Of a stretch of 64,000 bases of DNA, positions 17,969 to 27,239 are shown piece by piece. Under the pieces are notes generated by a model. That model made no database searches and was not told the origin of the DNA. It saw nothing but the letters and a program-made list of their open reading frames with translations. The first letter of the stretch is position 1, and each line of letters opens with the position of its first letter. A program made the translations under genes and the position numbers. Location of the stretch: positions 4,423,501 to 4,487,500 of the forward strand of contig NZ_FNUD01000002.1 in the NCBI RefSeq assembly GCF_900106095.1, read 5' to 3'. The DNA is from Pseudomonas deceptionensis (GTDB taxonomy: Bacteria; Pseudomonadota; Gammaproteobacteria; Pseudomonadales; Pseudomonadaceae).

Positions 17969-19692
17969 AGTTCTGGCCCCATGGAAAAGTGCAAACGAAC
18001 GCCGCCGTCATCGTCCAGCGCATGGGCCAGATCGAGACGTATCGGGCCGACCGGCGAGACCCAGCGGATACCCACGCCGACCCCGGTTTTCAGGCTTGGA
18101 AAGTCCAGCGTGTTGAATGCATTGCCCTGGTCGACAAAGGTCGCCCAGCGCCATTTTTCAGCAAACTGATATTGATATTCGAGACTGCCGGCCAGCATGT
18201 ACCGCCCACCGATACGGTCACCTTCCGAGTTTTTCGGTGACAGGCTCTGGTAGTCATAACCGCGCACGCTCTGGTCGCCACCGGCGAAAAAGCGCAAGGA
18301 CGGCGGGATCGACTTGTAGCCGTTGGTGGCGCTGCCGCCAAACTGGATCCGGCCCAGGAAACGGTGCTTGTCCCACAAGGTGGTCAAGGCCTTGAACTTC
18401 ACATCGCCGTGAAACAGGTTGGTATCAGACAACAACCCTTCCTTGGCCACTTGCATGTCCGTGGTCACGCTGTAGCCGTGGCTGGGGTCGATACGGTTAT
18501 CGCTGCGCAACACCGAATAGCTGACACCCGGCATCAGCAAAGTACTGAGGCCCGAGTCATCGCCCAGGCGATATTCTTCATGCTGCCATTTAAGCGACAC
18601 AATTCGCGTCCAGCCGTTATCCAGCTTGCTGTGCCACTCGGGGCCAACCGTGAGCAACTTGCTCAGGGTATCGGTGTTGGCAATTTCTTCGTTCTGATAG
18701 CCGGCAGCAATACGCAGCTTGTCGGTCAGCGGCGGGTCCAGCGGGATGTCATACCATGCGCCGACGTTTTGCTTGGGCTGGGAAATTTCAGATTCGAAGC
18801 CATAGCTGTCACCGCGCGGGTTCTCCCAGTGTCGCGTCCAGCTGGCTTTGCCACGGGCACCGGTGTCGGTCGAATAGCCCAGACCCAGGGTCATGGTGCG
18901 CGGCTTGCGGGTTTCCAGGTCAACATCGACCGGGATCACCTGCCCCACGGCAGTACTTGGCGCGGCATCAACCCGCACGATTTCAAAGTAGCCACTGCTT
19001 TGCAGGTTTTGATTGAGCTCGGCGACCAGTTCCGAATCGTATGGGGTGTCGGGTGTAAAGGGCACCATGCGTTGCAGCAGGGTTTGGTCAAAGGGGGCGT
19101 CACCGGCAAAATTGACCTTGCCAAGCAAGTAACGCGGCCCGCTTTCGTAGACCAGATTGATATCCGCAAACCCGCCTTTAGGGTCCACCAAAAGTTCGTG
19201 CTGCGTAAATTTGCCGTTGAAAAAACCGTAGCGCAGGGCACGGTTCTGGATCATGCGCTTGGCATCTTCGTAGTTGCCCTGATTGAGCACCGCGCCGGGT
19301 TTCAGATCATCACTGGCGGGGATTTGAAAAGCCTTGAGCGAGGCAGCCGGGCCTTCGACACGCACATTGACGTTGCGCAGATGCACCGGTTCTCCGGGAT
19401 CGATGCTCAACACCAGGCGCGGCGGATCGCCGGGCTTAACCTCGGATTCTATGATGGGCTGGTAGTAGCCCAAGGCTTGGGATGCTTTAAGGGCCTGCTC
19501 TTGCGCGCCACGCTGAAAGCGCAACAACGCTTTCTCGTCGCGATCGCCGAGGCTGCCGATATAGCCTTCCACATTGGCCTTGAGGGCGTTGTTTGCCGGT
19601 TTGACCTTGACCACCAGCTCGCTTTGGGCAAACGCCGCAAAACTGCTGAGCAGCAGGACAACACCACTGGTAAATCTTCCTGGAAACTTCAT
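17965..19692 (-). CDS. tamA: Outer-membrane assembly module TamA (BamA/Omp85 family)
   Basis: Omp85-family barrel partner of TamB. Signal peptide MKFPGRFTSGVVLLLSSFAAFAQS is followed by three POTRA domains (about residues 25-265) and a 16-strand barrel with the Omp85 motifs GGDQSVRGYDYQSL (the conserved VRGY loop) and GVGIRWVSPVGPIRLDLA, ending in FSMGPEL. ATG 19692 was preferred over an upstream GTG (19710) because it gives a clean signal peptide. First gene of the tamA-tamB operon. Confidence 0.94.
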   Translation of the reverse strand: MKFPGRFTSGVVLLLSSFAAFAQSELVVKVKPANNALKANVEGYIGSLGDRDEKALLRFQRGAQEQALKASQALGYYQPIIESEVKPGDPPRLVLSIDPGEPVHLRNVNVRVEGPAASLKAFQIPASDDLKPGAVLNQGNYEDAKRMIQNRALRYGFFNGKFTQHELLVDPKGGFADINLVYESGPRYLLGKVNFAGDAPFDQTLLQRMVPFTPDTPYDSELVAELNQNLQSSGYFEIVRVDAAPSTAVGQVIPVDVDLETRKPRTMTLGLGYSTDTGARGKASWTRHWENPRGDSYGFESEISQPKQNVGAWYDIPLDPPLTDKLRIAAGYQNEEIANTDTLSKLLTVGPEWHSKLDNGWTRIVSLKWQHEEYRLGDDSGLSTLLMPGVSYSVLRSDNRIDPSHGYSVTTDMQVAKEGLLSDTNLFHGDVKFKALTTLWDKHRFLGRIQFGGSATNGYKSIPPSLRFFAGGDQSVRGYDYQSLSPKNSEGDRIGGRYMLAGSLEYQYQFAEKWRWATFVDQGNAFNTLDFPSLKTGVGVGIRWVSPVGPIRLDLAHALDDDGGVRLHFSMGPEL

Positions 19693-19757
19693 AGGCGCGG
19701 ATGCTATCACGGGCTGGGGTACTCATAGAGCGCGCCAATGGGCAAAAAAATCAGTCT

Positions 19758-20408
19758 TCAGGCCGTAGCGGCATCCACCGCCTGCGGATTGGCATGGAAG
19801 AACACATGCTCTACGACTGGCCCGACGGCGACCTCACCGATTTCCACATAGCCCTGGCGTTTGTAAAATTCCAGGTAACGCGGGTTACCGGTGTCGAGTA
19901 CCACGCCTTCGGAATGCGCGTCCTCGGCGCACCAGTTATGCACCGCTTCAAGCAACTGCTCACCATAGTGCAACCCCTGGAACTCGGGATGAATCCCCAG
20001 CAGCGGCAGCATATGCACCGCATCACCAGGCACACACGCCAATACCGCCTGGTGATAGTCCAGGTAGCGCCGCGTACAGCTCAGACCGGTGCTCAGCAGC
20101 ATGCGCAATTGCCATGCCCAGCTTTCGGTAATCCCCAGGCGCCGTTGTGGCGGCGCGATCAGGGCAATGCCCAATAGCCGGTCATTGACCAGCAACCCCA
20201 ACGCGGGCAAGTCCTGCAAAAAGTGCTGTTTGACCAGTTCCCGCACAGTGGCCCGAACCCGTTGCTCGTAGCCGCTGCGGTCGGCGTCAAACAAAAAGCG
20301 ATACGTCGGCTCATGGCGATAAGCGTGATACAGCAACGAACGTGCTTCTCTTGAATAGCCACTGTCGAGCAACTGGATCTGACTGGTGGCGTTCGACGTT
20401 TGCGTCAT
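19758..20408 (-). CDS. GNAT-family N-acetyltransferase
   Basis: 216-residue acetyltransferase. Family features are the central LLVNDRLLGIALI, PLLGIHPEFQGLHYGEQLLEAV (acetyl-CoA binding loop in the form GLHYG) and the C-terminal VVLDTGNPRYLEFYKRQGYVEIGE. The ATG at 20408 has GGGAGG 8 nt upstream, while the longer frame does not. Substrate unknown. It lies divergent from xthA and upstream of tamA on the same strand, but with its own stop-to-start gap. Confidence 0.85.
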   Translation of the reverse strand: MTQTSNATSQIQLLDSGYSREARSLLYHAYRHEPTYRFLFDADRSGYEQRVRATVRELVKQHFLQDLPALGLLVNDRLLGIALIAPPQRRLGITESWAWQLRMLLSTGLSCTRRYLDYHQAVLACVPGDAVHMLPLLGIHPEFQGLHYGEQLLEAVHNWCAEDAHSEGVVLDTGNPRYLEFYKRQGYVEIGEVAVGPVVEHVFFHANPQAVDAATA

Positions 20409-20591
20409 GCGGTCAACCTCCCGGGCGCGGCCTGGATAGCGGCGCTTGTAGTGGGTACGAACCCCCGAGTGCCACAACAGTTCAATCGTGGCCAAGTGCA
20501 TCCTACGTTAGCAGTGCATTTGTCCCACTGCACGCTGGCCGCTGGCGCGTCAGTCCGCTAGCATCACAGTTTTGCTCAGGACTGCCCGCCC

Positions 20592-21404
20592 ATGAAAATT
20601 GTTTCATTCAACATCAACGGCCTGCGCGCACGGCCGCATCAGCTGGCAGCGCTGATCGAAAAACACCAGCCTGACGTGATTGGCTTGCAGGAAACCAAGG
20701 TCCATGACGACCAGTTCCCCCTCGCCGACATTGAAGCACTGGGCTATCACGTGCACTTTCATGGCCAAAAAGGCCATTACGGTGTTGCCCTGCTCTCGCG
20801 CCAGGCACCGCTGGAGCTGCACAAGGGTTTTGCCACCGACGAAGAAGACGCCCAGCGGCGTTTTATCTGGGGCACATTCGCTGACGAAAATGGCCAGCCC
20901 GTGACCATCATGAATGGTTACTTCCCACAGGGCGAAAGCCGCGACCACCCTACCAAGTTCCCGGCCAAGCAGCGCTTCTACAGCGACCTGCAGCAGCTGC
21001 TGGAAGGCCAGTTCAGCAACGAACAACCGCTGGTGGTGATGGGCGACATCAATATCTCCCCGCAGGACTGCGACATCGGCATTGGCCCGGACAACGCCAA
21101 GCGCTGGCTGAAAACCGGCAAGTGCAGCTTCTTGCCCGAAGAGCGTGAGTGGCTGGAGCGCCTTAAGGGCTGGGGGCTGGTTGACAGCTTCCGCTACCTG
21201 CACCCGGACGTGGCCGATCGTTTCAGCTGGTTCGACTACCGCAGCCGTGGTTTTGAAGACGAGCCCAAGCGCGGCCTGCGCATTGACGTGATCCTCGCCT
21301 CTCAGGGGCTGGTGCCACGCATCAAGGCGGCAGGCGTCGACTACGACCTGCGCGGCATGGAAAAACCTTCAGACCATGCACCGATCTGGCTGGAGTTGAG
21401 CTGA
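20592..21404 (+). CDS. xthA: Exodeoxyribonuclease III
   Basis: Mg2+-dependent 3'-5' exonuclease and AP endonuclease of base-excision repair. The 270-residue product carries the XthA motifs [25 protein letters not shown] (metal-binding Glu), [30 protein letters not shown] (Asp/Asn pair), RIDVILAS and the catalytic [10 protein letters not shown] at the C-terminus. Length and motif order match E. coli XthA. Single-gene unit followed by a REP-like element. Confidence 0.95.
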   Translation: MKIVSFNINGLRARPHQLAALIEKHQPDVIGLQETKVHDDQFPLADIEALGYHVHFHGQKGHYGVALLSRQAPLELHKGFATDEEDAQRRFIWGTFADENGQPVTIMNGYFPQGESRDHPTKFPAKQRFYSDLQQLLEGQFSNEQPLVVMGDINISPQDCDIGIGPDNAKRWLKTGKCSFLPEEREWLERLKGWGLVDSFRYLHPDVADRFSWFDYRSRGFEDEPKRGLRIDVILASQGLVPRIKAAGVDYDLRGMEKPSDHAPIWLELS

Positions 21405-21407
21405 CAC

Positions 21408-21447
21408 CTGTAGCCGCTGACAAGGAACAAGGCTGCGATGGGCTGCG
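21408..21447 (+). repeat. REP-like element after xthA
   Basis: Starts CTGTAGCCGCTGACAAGG and continues to AAGGCTGCGATGGG four bases after the xthA stop. The same pattern occurs at 47230 and 57121, and inverted at 8632. Together they define a dispersed family at gene ends. Confidence 0.6.
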
Positions 21448-21537
21448 AAGCGGCCCCTTGGATGAGTGTGTCATCGGCTTGAAACCTTTCTGACTTAAAT
21501 TGCAGACATTTCTATGGCCCCAGGAAGGTGCCCGCTG

Positions 21538-22845
21538 ATGCTGCGCTTTATGTCGTTGACCCTGTTCTGCACCATGGCCAGTCTGGCCATGGCTGCCGAC
21601 TTGCGGATACAGGGTTCGAACACCATCGGTGCCAACCTCGGCCCGGCACTGGTGACGGCCATGCTGGCCGAGCAAGGCCTGCACGATATCCACAGCGTCC
21701 CGGTCATCCCTCCCAACGAGCACAGCATTGTCGGCACCAACGCCCAGGGCCAGCAGATCCGTGTGGATGTCGCAGCCCACGGCTCGGGCACCGGTTTCAC
21801 GGCACTTGCCGCCGGGCAAGCCGATCTGGTGGCCTCATCGCGGCCGATCAAGGACCGCGAACTGGTCGACCTCGAACGCCTCGGCGACCTGAAAAGCCCT
21901 GACGCCGAGCAGGTCATCGCCATCGACGGCCTGGCGATCATTCTTCACCCGCACAACCCGCTGAACCAGCTCAACACTGAACAACTGGCACAGATTTTCA
22001 GCGGCCAGATCAGCCGATGGGAACAACTGGGCGGTATCGGCGGCACGATCCATTTGTATGCCCGCGATGACCAGTCCGGCACCTGGGACACCTTCAGGGA
22101 ACTGGTCCTGAACCGCAGCGGGCACCCCTTGAGCAGCACCGCGCAACGCTTCGAATCCAGCGAGCAGCTGTCGGATGCCGTCAGCAACGACCCGCAAGCC
22201 ATCGGCTTTATTGGCCTGCCTTATATCCGCGAGGCCAAAGCCGTGGCTATTGTCGACGGCGCATCGCAGCCGATGTTGCCACTTACCAGCCTGATCGCCA
22301 GCGAGGACTACCCCTTGTCGCGGCGGCTGTTCTTTTACCTGCCGCCCGCTACGAATAATCCCTGGGCCAGGGCGCTGGTGACCTTCACCCAAAGCCCTCA
22401 GGGCCAGGCCATCGTCGCGCAAAACGGCTTTGTCGCCCAAAGCGTACAGGCCGGCAGCGTGCTGCCCGGATCGCACATGCCCGCGCAGTACCAGACGCTG
22501 ACCCGCCAGGCCCAGCGCCTGTCGGTCAACTTTCGCTTTGAAGAAGGCAGCGCGTCGCTGGACAACAAGGCGCGTCAGGATTTGCTGCGGGTAGTCGACT
22601 ATTTGAAGGCCAACGGCAAACTGATTAATCAGGTCACGCTGGTAGGGTTTGGCGATGCCAAGGATGACCCGGAGCGTGCGCAACTGCTGTCAAAGTTGCG
22701 CGCCATGGCGGTGCGTCGCGAGCTGGTTAAAAGTGGCGTGGTGCTGCGCGAAATACGCGGCTATGGCGCCCAGATGCCAGTGGCAGCCAACACCGAAGAT
22801 GAAGGCCGCCTGAAGAATCGTCGGGTTGAGGTGTGGGTGTATTGA
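21538..22845 (+). CDS. PstS-like phosphate-binding domain fused to OmpA domain
   Basis: 435-residue exported protein. Signal peptide MLRFMSLTLFCTMASLAMA leads into a PBP-like phosphate-binding domain (DLRIQGSNTIGANLGPAL, FTALAAGQADLVASSRPIK, INRWEQ-like ISRWEQLGG, YARDDQSGTWDTFRELVL). The C-terminal 115 residues form an OmpA-like peptidoglycan-binding domain (VNFRFEEGSASLDNKARQDL, LVGFGDAKDD, GYGAQMPVAANTEDEGRLKNRRVEVWVY in part). It is probably periplasmic and cell-wall bound. The start at 21538 gives the better signal peptide and has AGGAAGG upstream. No pst transport genes adjoin it, so a role in sensing or binding is inferred. Confidence 0.85.
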   Translation: MLRFMSLTLFCTMASLAMAADLRIQGSNTIGANLGPALVTAMLAEQGLHDIHSVPVIPPNEHSIVGTNAQGQQIRVDVAAHGSGTGFTALAAGQADLVASSRPIKDRELVDLERLGDLKSPDAEQVIAIDGLAIILHPHNPLNQLNTEQLAQIFSGQISRWEQLGGIGGTIHLYARDDQSGTWDTFRELVLNRSGHPLSSTAQRFESSEQLSDAVSNDPQAIGFIGLPYIREAKAVAIVDGASQPMLPLTSLIASEDYPLSRRLFFYLPPATNNPWARALVTFTQSPQGQAIVAQNGFVAQSVQAGSVLPGSHMPAQYQTLTRQAQRLSVNFRFEEGSASLDNKARQDLLRVVDYLKANGKLINQVTLVGFGDAKDDPERAQLLSKLRAMAVRRELVKSGVVLREIRGYGAQMPVAANTEDEGRLKNRRVEVWVY

Positions 22846-22846
22846 G

Positions 22847-24055
22847 TCAAGCCCGGGTGTACTTGCCCAGCTCGAATTTGCCCACGGCCTCCCGATGCAC
22901 TTCGTCGGGGCCATCGGCCAGGCGCAGGGTGCGTTGCATCGCATACATGTAAGCCAGCGGAAAATCACCCGAGACCCCTGCCCCACCATGGATCTGGATC
23001 GCCCGGTCAATCACCTTCAGCGCTACGTTCGGGGCGATGACTTTGATTTGTGCGATTTCGCTTTTCGCCACTTTATTGCCCACCGTGTCCATCATGTACG
23101 CTGCTTTGAGGGTCAACAGCCGAGCCATGTCGATCTCCATGCGTGAGTCGGCAATCTTGTCGATATTGCCGCCCAGCCGGGCCAGCGGTTTACCGAAGGC
23201 AGTACGTTCAAGGGCGCGCTTGCACATCAGCTCCAACGCCCGCTCGGCCATGCCGATTGAACGCATGCAGTGGTGAATGCGACCCGGCCCGAGGCGGCCC
23301 TGGGCAATTTCAAAACCGCGTCCTTCACCGAGCAAGACACTTTCGTACGGTACCCGCACGTTTTCGAACAGCACTTCGGCGTGCCCGTGGGGCGCATCGT
23401 CGTAGCCAAACACCGGTAACGGACGCACGATTTTTACCCCCGGTGTGTCGACGGGCACCAGGATCATTGAGTGCTGTTGATGGCGCGGGCCTTCGGGGTT
23501 GCTCAGGCCCATAAAGATCAGGATCTTGCAGCGCGGATCGCAGGCGCCGGAGGTCCACCACTTGCGACCATTGATCACCCATTCGTTGCCGTCACGCACC
23601 GCTCGGGCGTCCATGTTGGTCGCGTCCGAGGAGGCCACGTCCGGTTCGGTCATGGCAAAGGCCGAGCGGATTTCGCCGCGCAACAGCGGCTCAAGCCACT
23701 GCTGTTTTTGCGCCTCGCTGGCGTAGCGCACCAGCACTTCCATATTGCCAGTATCAGGGGCCGAGCAATTGAACGGCTCCGACCCCAGCATTGAACGCCC
23801 CATGATTTCAGCCAGGGGGGCGTACTCCAGGTTGGTCAACCCGGCACCCAGTGCGGACTCCGGCAAAAACAGGTTCCACAGGCCTTCAGCCCTGGCCTTG
23901 CGCTTGAGTTCTTCCATGATCGCGGTCGGCTGCCAACGGTCACCTTCAGCCACCTGCTGCTCGAATATCGCCTCCGCCGGGTACACATGGGCGTCCATAA
24001 ACGCGGTCACACGCTCACGCAGTGCCTGAACTTTCGGGGAATAAGCGAAATCCAT
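22847..24055 (-). CDS. Acyl-CoA dehydrogenase (ACAD10/11-like)
   Basis: FAD-dependent acyl-CoA dehydrogenase, 402 residues. Three-domain family signatures are visible: the helical N-terminus, [21 protein letters not shown] (FAD and substrate binding), [37 protein letters not shown], and the C-terminal [35 protein letters not shown]. The WWTSGA and DGPDEVH motifs place it nearer ACAD10/11 than isovaleryl-CoA dehydrogenase. Substrate unknown, perhaps branched or long chain. It is transcribed away from a LysR gene that may control it. Confidence 0.92.
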   Translation of the reverse strand: MDFAYSPKVQALRERVTAFMDAHVYPAEAIFEQQVAEGDRWQPTAIMEELKRKARAEGLWNLFLPESALGAGLTNLEYAPLAEIMGRSMLGSEPFNCSAPDTGNMEVLVRYASEAQKQQWLEPLLRGEIRSAFAMTEPDVASSDATNMDARAVRDGNEWVINGRKWWTSGACDPRCKILIFMGLSNPEGPRHQQHSMILVPVDTPGVKIVRPLPVFGYDDAPHGHAEVLFENVRVPYESVLLGEGRGFEIAQGRLGPGRIHHCMRSIGMAERALELMCKRALERTAFGKPLARLGGNIDKIADSRMEIDMARLLTLKAAYMMDTVGNKVAKSEIAQIKVIAPNVALKVIDRAIQIHGGAGVSGDFPLAYMYAMQRTLRLADGPDEVHREAVGKFELGKYTRA

Positions 24056-24209
24056 GGATGGCTACCTTCTACCGGGAATGTCGAAAAGTGATACACGATG
24101 CTAGAGCAGCCACCCTTCATTTGCGCCGTCTATTAACGGCGTGTATTACCATTCATAAGCAATATATGATTCACCCGTGCCCCTCCCCTAACAACAAGAG
24201 ACACGCGCC

Positions 24210-25175
24210 ATGAACCTGAACAAGGTCGATCTCAATCTGTTTATTGTCTTCGACGCCATCTACACCGAAGCCAACCTGACCCGCGCCGGGCAGATTATCG
24301 GCATCACCCAGCCGGCGGTGTCCAATGCGCTGGCGCGATTGCGCGAAAGCTTCAACGACCCGCTGTTTGTCCGTACCGCCCAGGGCATGGTGCCTACCCC
24401 CATGGCGCAGAACATCATCAGCCCGGTGCGCAGTGCCCTGGCGCTGTTGCGCGTGTCAGTGCAGGAAAGCCGCACCTTCAACCCGTTGCAAGCCAACAAG
24501 ACCTACCGCATCAGCATGACGGACCTGAGCGAAGCGGTGATCTTGCCGCCGCTGTTCCAGCGCTTGCGGCGTCAGGCCCCATCGGTGGTGGTGGAAAGTT
24601 TTCTATCCCATCGGCGTGAGACCACCAGCGATCTGGCGGCCGGGCGTCTGGATTTTGCTGTGGATGCGCCGCTCAATACCGACCCGCAAGTGCGCCACGT
24701 CAAGCTGATGGAGGACCGCTATGTGTGCGCCATGCGTCAGGGTCACCCCTTGGCCGGCAAAGCCGCTCTGCAACTCGATGACTACCTGGCATTGACCCAT
24801 ATTCATATCTCGACCCGGCGCAATGGCCTGGGTGAAGTGGACCTGGCGCTGGGCAAAATGGGCCTGCAACGCAAGATCACCCTGCGCTCGCAGCATTACC
24901 TGATGGCCTCCAATGTATTACAGCAAACCGACATGGTGATGACCGTGCCCGAGCGCTTCGCCCGGCGCCATGCCCTGCACTTTGTGCCGTTGCCGCTCAA
25001 TGAGTTGCCCAACGTGGAAACCCATTTGTACTGGCACGAAAGTACCGAGCAAGACCCGGCCAATCGCTGGATGCGCGAACAACTGATTGAGCTGTGCCAA
25101 CAGCAAGTGTCACAGGAAAAGAAACACGGGAGCGCCAGCTTGCTTGACGTAAACGTCAACCAACCATTAGTTTAA
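24210..25175 (+). CDS. LysR-family transcriptional regulator
   Basis: 321-residue LysR regulator: N-terminal winged helix-turn-helix (VDLNLFIVFDAIYTEANLTRAGQIIGITQPAVSNALARLRESFNDPLFVR) read here as the usual NodD/LinR-like form, then an effector-binding domain with LSHRRETTSDLAAGRLDFAVD. It is divergent from the acyl-CoA dehydrogenase across 154 bases, the usual arrangement for a LysR target. Its last codons contain a LiuR-type operator for the next gene. Effector unknown. Confidence 0.9.
   Translation: MNLNKVDLNLFIVFDAIYTEANLTRAGQIIGITQPAVSNALARLRESFNDPLFVRTAQGMVPTPMAQNIISPVRSALALLRVSVQESRTFNPLQANKTYRISMTDLSEAVILPPLFQRLRRQAPSVVVESFLSHRRETTSDLAAGRLDFAVDAPLNTDPQVRHVKLMEDRYVCAMRQGHPLAGKAALQLDDYLALTHIHISTRRNGLGEVDLALGKMGLQRKITLRSQHYLMASNVLQQTDMVMTVPERFARRHALHFVPLPLNELPNVETHLYWHESTEQDPANRWMREQLIELCQQQVSQEKKHGSASLLDVNVNQPLV
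25144..25159. promoter_or_regulatory. LiuR-type operator before liuR
   Basis: Perfect 16-bp palindrome TTGACGTAAACGTCAA apart from its central bases, 43 bases before the liuR start and inside the 3' end of the LysR coding region. It closely matches the two sites before liuA (29038, 29080), implying autoregulation of liuR. Confidence 0.75.
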
Positions 25176-25201
25176 GAACACGATTCCTCCAGAGCCCGCC
25201 C

Positions 25202-25594
25202 ATGAGCAGCCAGACGTACAGTATTTCCGACCTTGCCCGCGAGCTCGACATCACCACCCGCGCCATTCGTTTTTATGAAGAGCAAGGCTTGCTCGCCCCC
25301 GAGCGACGCGGCCAGGAGCGAGTGTATTCAGCACGGGACAAGGTCAGCCTGAAATTGATCCTGCGTGGCAAGCGCATTGGTTTTTCCCTGGCCGAATGCC
25401 GCGAACTGATCGAGCTTTACGACCCCAGCAGCGGTAATCAAAAGCAACTCAACAGCATGCTGGTCAAGATCGCCGAGCGCCGCGAGCAGTTGGAGCAGCA
25501 GCTACTGGATATCCAGCAAATGCAGCTGGAACTGGACACTGCCGAAGAGCGCTGTATCCAGGCGCTGGAACAAACCATTAAAAGCCAGGCTTGA
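25202..25594 (+). CDS. liuR: MerR-family regulator of leucine catabolism LiuR
   Basis: 130-residue MerR-type regulator with helix-turn-helix YSISDLARELDITTRAIRFYEEQGLL, the R-RVYS wing (ERVYSARDKVSLKLILRGKRIGFSLAECRELIELYD) and a C-terminal coiled coil (IAERREQLEQQLLDIQQMQLELD). Sequence pattern and the adjoining liuE identify LiuR, which controls branched-chain acyl-CoA degradation genes. Palindromic sites upstream of both liuR and liuA support a shared regulon. No metal-binding Cys are present, consistent with an organic effector. Confidence 0.9.
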   Translation: MSSQTYSISDLARELDITTRAIRFYEEQGLLAPERRGQERVYSARDKVSLKLILRGKRIGFSLAECRELIELYDPSSGNQKQLNSMLVKIAERREQLEQQLLDIQQMQLELDTAEERCIQALEQTIKSQA

Positions 25595-25599
25595 TACCC

Positions 25600-25619
25600 G
25601 TGGGGGCTGCGGCTCCCAC
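25600..25619. repeat. Short REP-type palindrome
   Basis: GTGGGGGC-TGCG-GCTCCCAC, one wobble pair, of the Pseudomonas GTGGGAGC type, in the gap between liuR and liuE. Confidence 0.55.
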
Positions 25620-25650
25620 AAAGGCACCCCTCACAAATACGGTGAACTCC

Positions 25651-26547
25651 ATGAATCTTCCCACCCATGTGCGGCTGATCGAAGTCGGCCCGCGCGACGG
25701 CCTGCAAAATGAAGCCACGCCCATCAGCGTTGCCGACAAGGTGCAACTGGTTGACGCCCTGACCGACGCCGGGCTCGGCTATATAGAAGTCGGCAGTTTT
25801 GTGTCACCCAAGTGGGTACCGCAAATGGCCGGCTCGGCCGAGGTTTTCGCGCAAATACGGCGCAAGCCGGGTGTGGTCTACGGTGCGCTGGCACCCAACC
25901 TGCGCGGGTTTGAAGATGCCGTGGCGGCCGGGGTAAAAGAAGTCGCAGTGTTTGCCGCCGCGTCCGAGGCCTTCTCGCAACGCAATATCAATTGCTCGAT
26001 CAGCGAGAGCCTGGCGCGGTTTGTCCCCATCATCGAGGCCGCCAAACTGCATGGCATCACCGTGCGCGGTTATGTGTCCTGCGTGCTCGGCTGCCCGTAT
26101 GAAGGCAACGTCAGCGCGCACCAGGTCGCTGCCGTGGCGAAAGAGCTGTACGCCATGGGTTGTTACGAGGTTTCGCTGGGCGACACCATCGGCACCGGCA
26201 CGCCGACCGCTACCCGGGCAATGTTTGAAGCCGTCACCGCAGACGTCCCCCGGGAAAAACTCGCCGGGCACTTCCACGACACCTACGGCCAGGCACTGGT
26301 GAACATCTACGCCAGCCTGCAAGAAGGCATCGCGGTGTTCGACAGCTCGATTGCCGGGCTTGGCGGCTGCCCCTATGCCAAGGGCGCCAGCGGTAACGTG
26401 GCCACTGAAGACGTGCTGTACATGCTCAACGGCATGGGCATCGAAACCGGGATCGACATGGACAAGTTGCTACTGGCCGGCGAACACATCTGCAGTGTTC
26501 TGGGCCGTGTTACCGGGTCGCGAGTCGCCAGGGCACGTCAGGGCTAA
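25651..26547 (+). CDS. liuE: Hydroxymethylglutaryl-CoA lyase
   Basis: Cleaves HMG-CoA to acetoacetate and acetyl-CoA, the last step of leucine degradation (also called mvaB). The 298-residue TIM-barrel protein has the catalytic region EVGPRDGLQNE (Arg, Asp), FVSPKWVPQMA, SCVLGCPYEG, the metal ligands in HFHDTYGQAL and the signature GLGGCPYAKGASGNVATED (catalytic Cys). The start at 25651 gives the standard MNLPTHVRLIEVG; a frame beginning at 25591 would overlap liuR and the palindrome. The crcY RNA lies immediately downstream. Confidence 0.95.
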   Translation: MNLPTHVRLIEVGPRDGLQNEATPISVADKVQLVDALTDAGLGYIEVGSFVSPKWVPQMAGSAEVFAQIRRKPGVVYGALAPNLRGFEDAVAAGVKEVAVFAAASEAFSQRNINCSISESLARFVPIIEAAKLHGITVRGYVSCVLGCPYEGNVSAHQVAAVAKELYAMGCYEVSLGDTIGTGTPTATRAMFEAVTADVPREKLAGHFHDTYGQALVNIYASLQEGIAVFDSSIAGLGGCPYAKGASGNVATEDVLYMLNGMGIETGIDMDKLLLAGEHICSVLGRVTGSRVARARQG

Positions 26548-26561
26548 AAAGTGTGCCGTGG

Positions 26562-26591
26562 TGTTACCGCAACGAAACCAAACGAGTAACA
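26562..26591. promoter_or_regulatory. Candidate CbrB enhancer site for crcY
   Basis: Inverted repeat TGTTAC-N18-GTAACA about 85-110 bases upstream of the sigma-54 promoter. It resembles the palindromic sites bound by the activator CbrB before crcZ-type genes, though the spacer there is remembered as 14 bases. Confidence 0.5.
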
Positions 26592-26599
26592 CGGAAACA

Positions 26600-26626
26600 A
26601 ACCGGCCGCTCCAACGGCCGGTTTTT
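26600..26626 (+). terminator. Terminator of liuE
   Basis: AACCGGCCG pairs with CGGCCGGTT around CTCCAA, followed by a T-run. It insulates liuE from the RNA gene promoter. Confidence 0.88.
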
Positions 26627-26673
26627 TATTGCCTAAAAACACAAGCTATTGATTTATAAGGTTTTTTAAAAGT

Positions 26674-26689
26674 TGGCACGGCTCCTGCT
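26674..26689 (+). promoter_or_regulatory. Sigma-54 promoter of crcY
   Basis: TGGCACG-GCTC-CTGCT has GG at -24 (26675-26676) and GC at -12 (26687-26688) with the required 10-base spacing; it differs from consensus at one base of the -12 element. Confidence 0.8.
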
Positions 26690-26699
26690 ATCTCTATTG

Positions 26700-27080
26700 C
26701 ATAACAAGAATAAAAACCGCAGCAACATAATAAAAACAATACGAAACGACTCTGACATAACAAAAACAACACGACAGAGACGCAGCTAACAGATTTTTTT
26801 GGAGAAGGTTTACTTTTCCGAGGCGCCTAAAAGCCACCTCGCAACCGGGCAGAGAATAATAAAACTACCTTCAGGTAGCACATGCACAGGTTGGATCACA
26901 GGTTTGATAGCCCGTGATGAAAGTGGATCAGCGCTCAAAAAAATACGTTTGCTCTTGACCCCGTATGGGGGTCGCACAAAACGCAGCAAAGGGTGAGTTC
27001 CAAAAACAACAATAGACAGCCCTTCAATAATAAAAAAAGAGCATGCACGACACATTAAAGGGGAGCTTAGGCTCCCCTTT
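26700..27080 (+). ncRNA. crcY: CrcY-type small RNA (Hfq/Crc decoy)
   Basis: Roughly 380-nt untranslated RNA that would sequester Hfq-Crc and so relieve catabolite repression. It is bounded by a sigma-54 promoter and a perfect 10-bp terminator stem (27057-27080). It contains six clusters of the A-rich Hfq/Crc target AAnAAnAA at 26703, 26729, 26759, 26855, 27002-27012 and 27026. These clusters and its place just after the HMG-CoA lyase gene match CrcY of P. putida as I remember it; crcZ lies elsewhere, next to cbrB. A short frame inside (26799-26996) lacks a ribosome site and is spurious. Exact 5' end inferred. Confidence 0.82.
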
Positions 27081-27124
27081 GTGCTGTCTGGGATTTGCTG
27101 ATTGCGCCGTACGGTAGCAGCTCA

Positions 27125-27226
27125 CTGTGGGAGCGAGCCTGCTCGCGAAGGCCGCAAGAACAACGCGCTTATCCAGTTAACACGCGCCATCATTAACGCC
27201 CTTCGTGAGCGGGCTCATTCTCACAG
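27125..27226. repeat. Decayed REP pair
   Basis: A 25-base unit at 27125-27149 (starting CTGTGGGAGCGAGCC) is identical to one arm of the perfect pair at 47284-47338. An inverted partner at 27202-27226 differs at five positions. The 52 bases between hold nothing recognisable. Confidence 0.65.
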
Positions 27227-27239
27227 AGACAACCTTCGC

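Noticed and set aside
26799-26996. 65-codon frame within the crcY region
   Set aside because: No ribosome site and it overlaps the CA-motif RNA; composition follows the RNA, not a protein.
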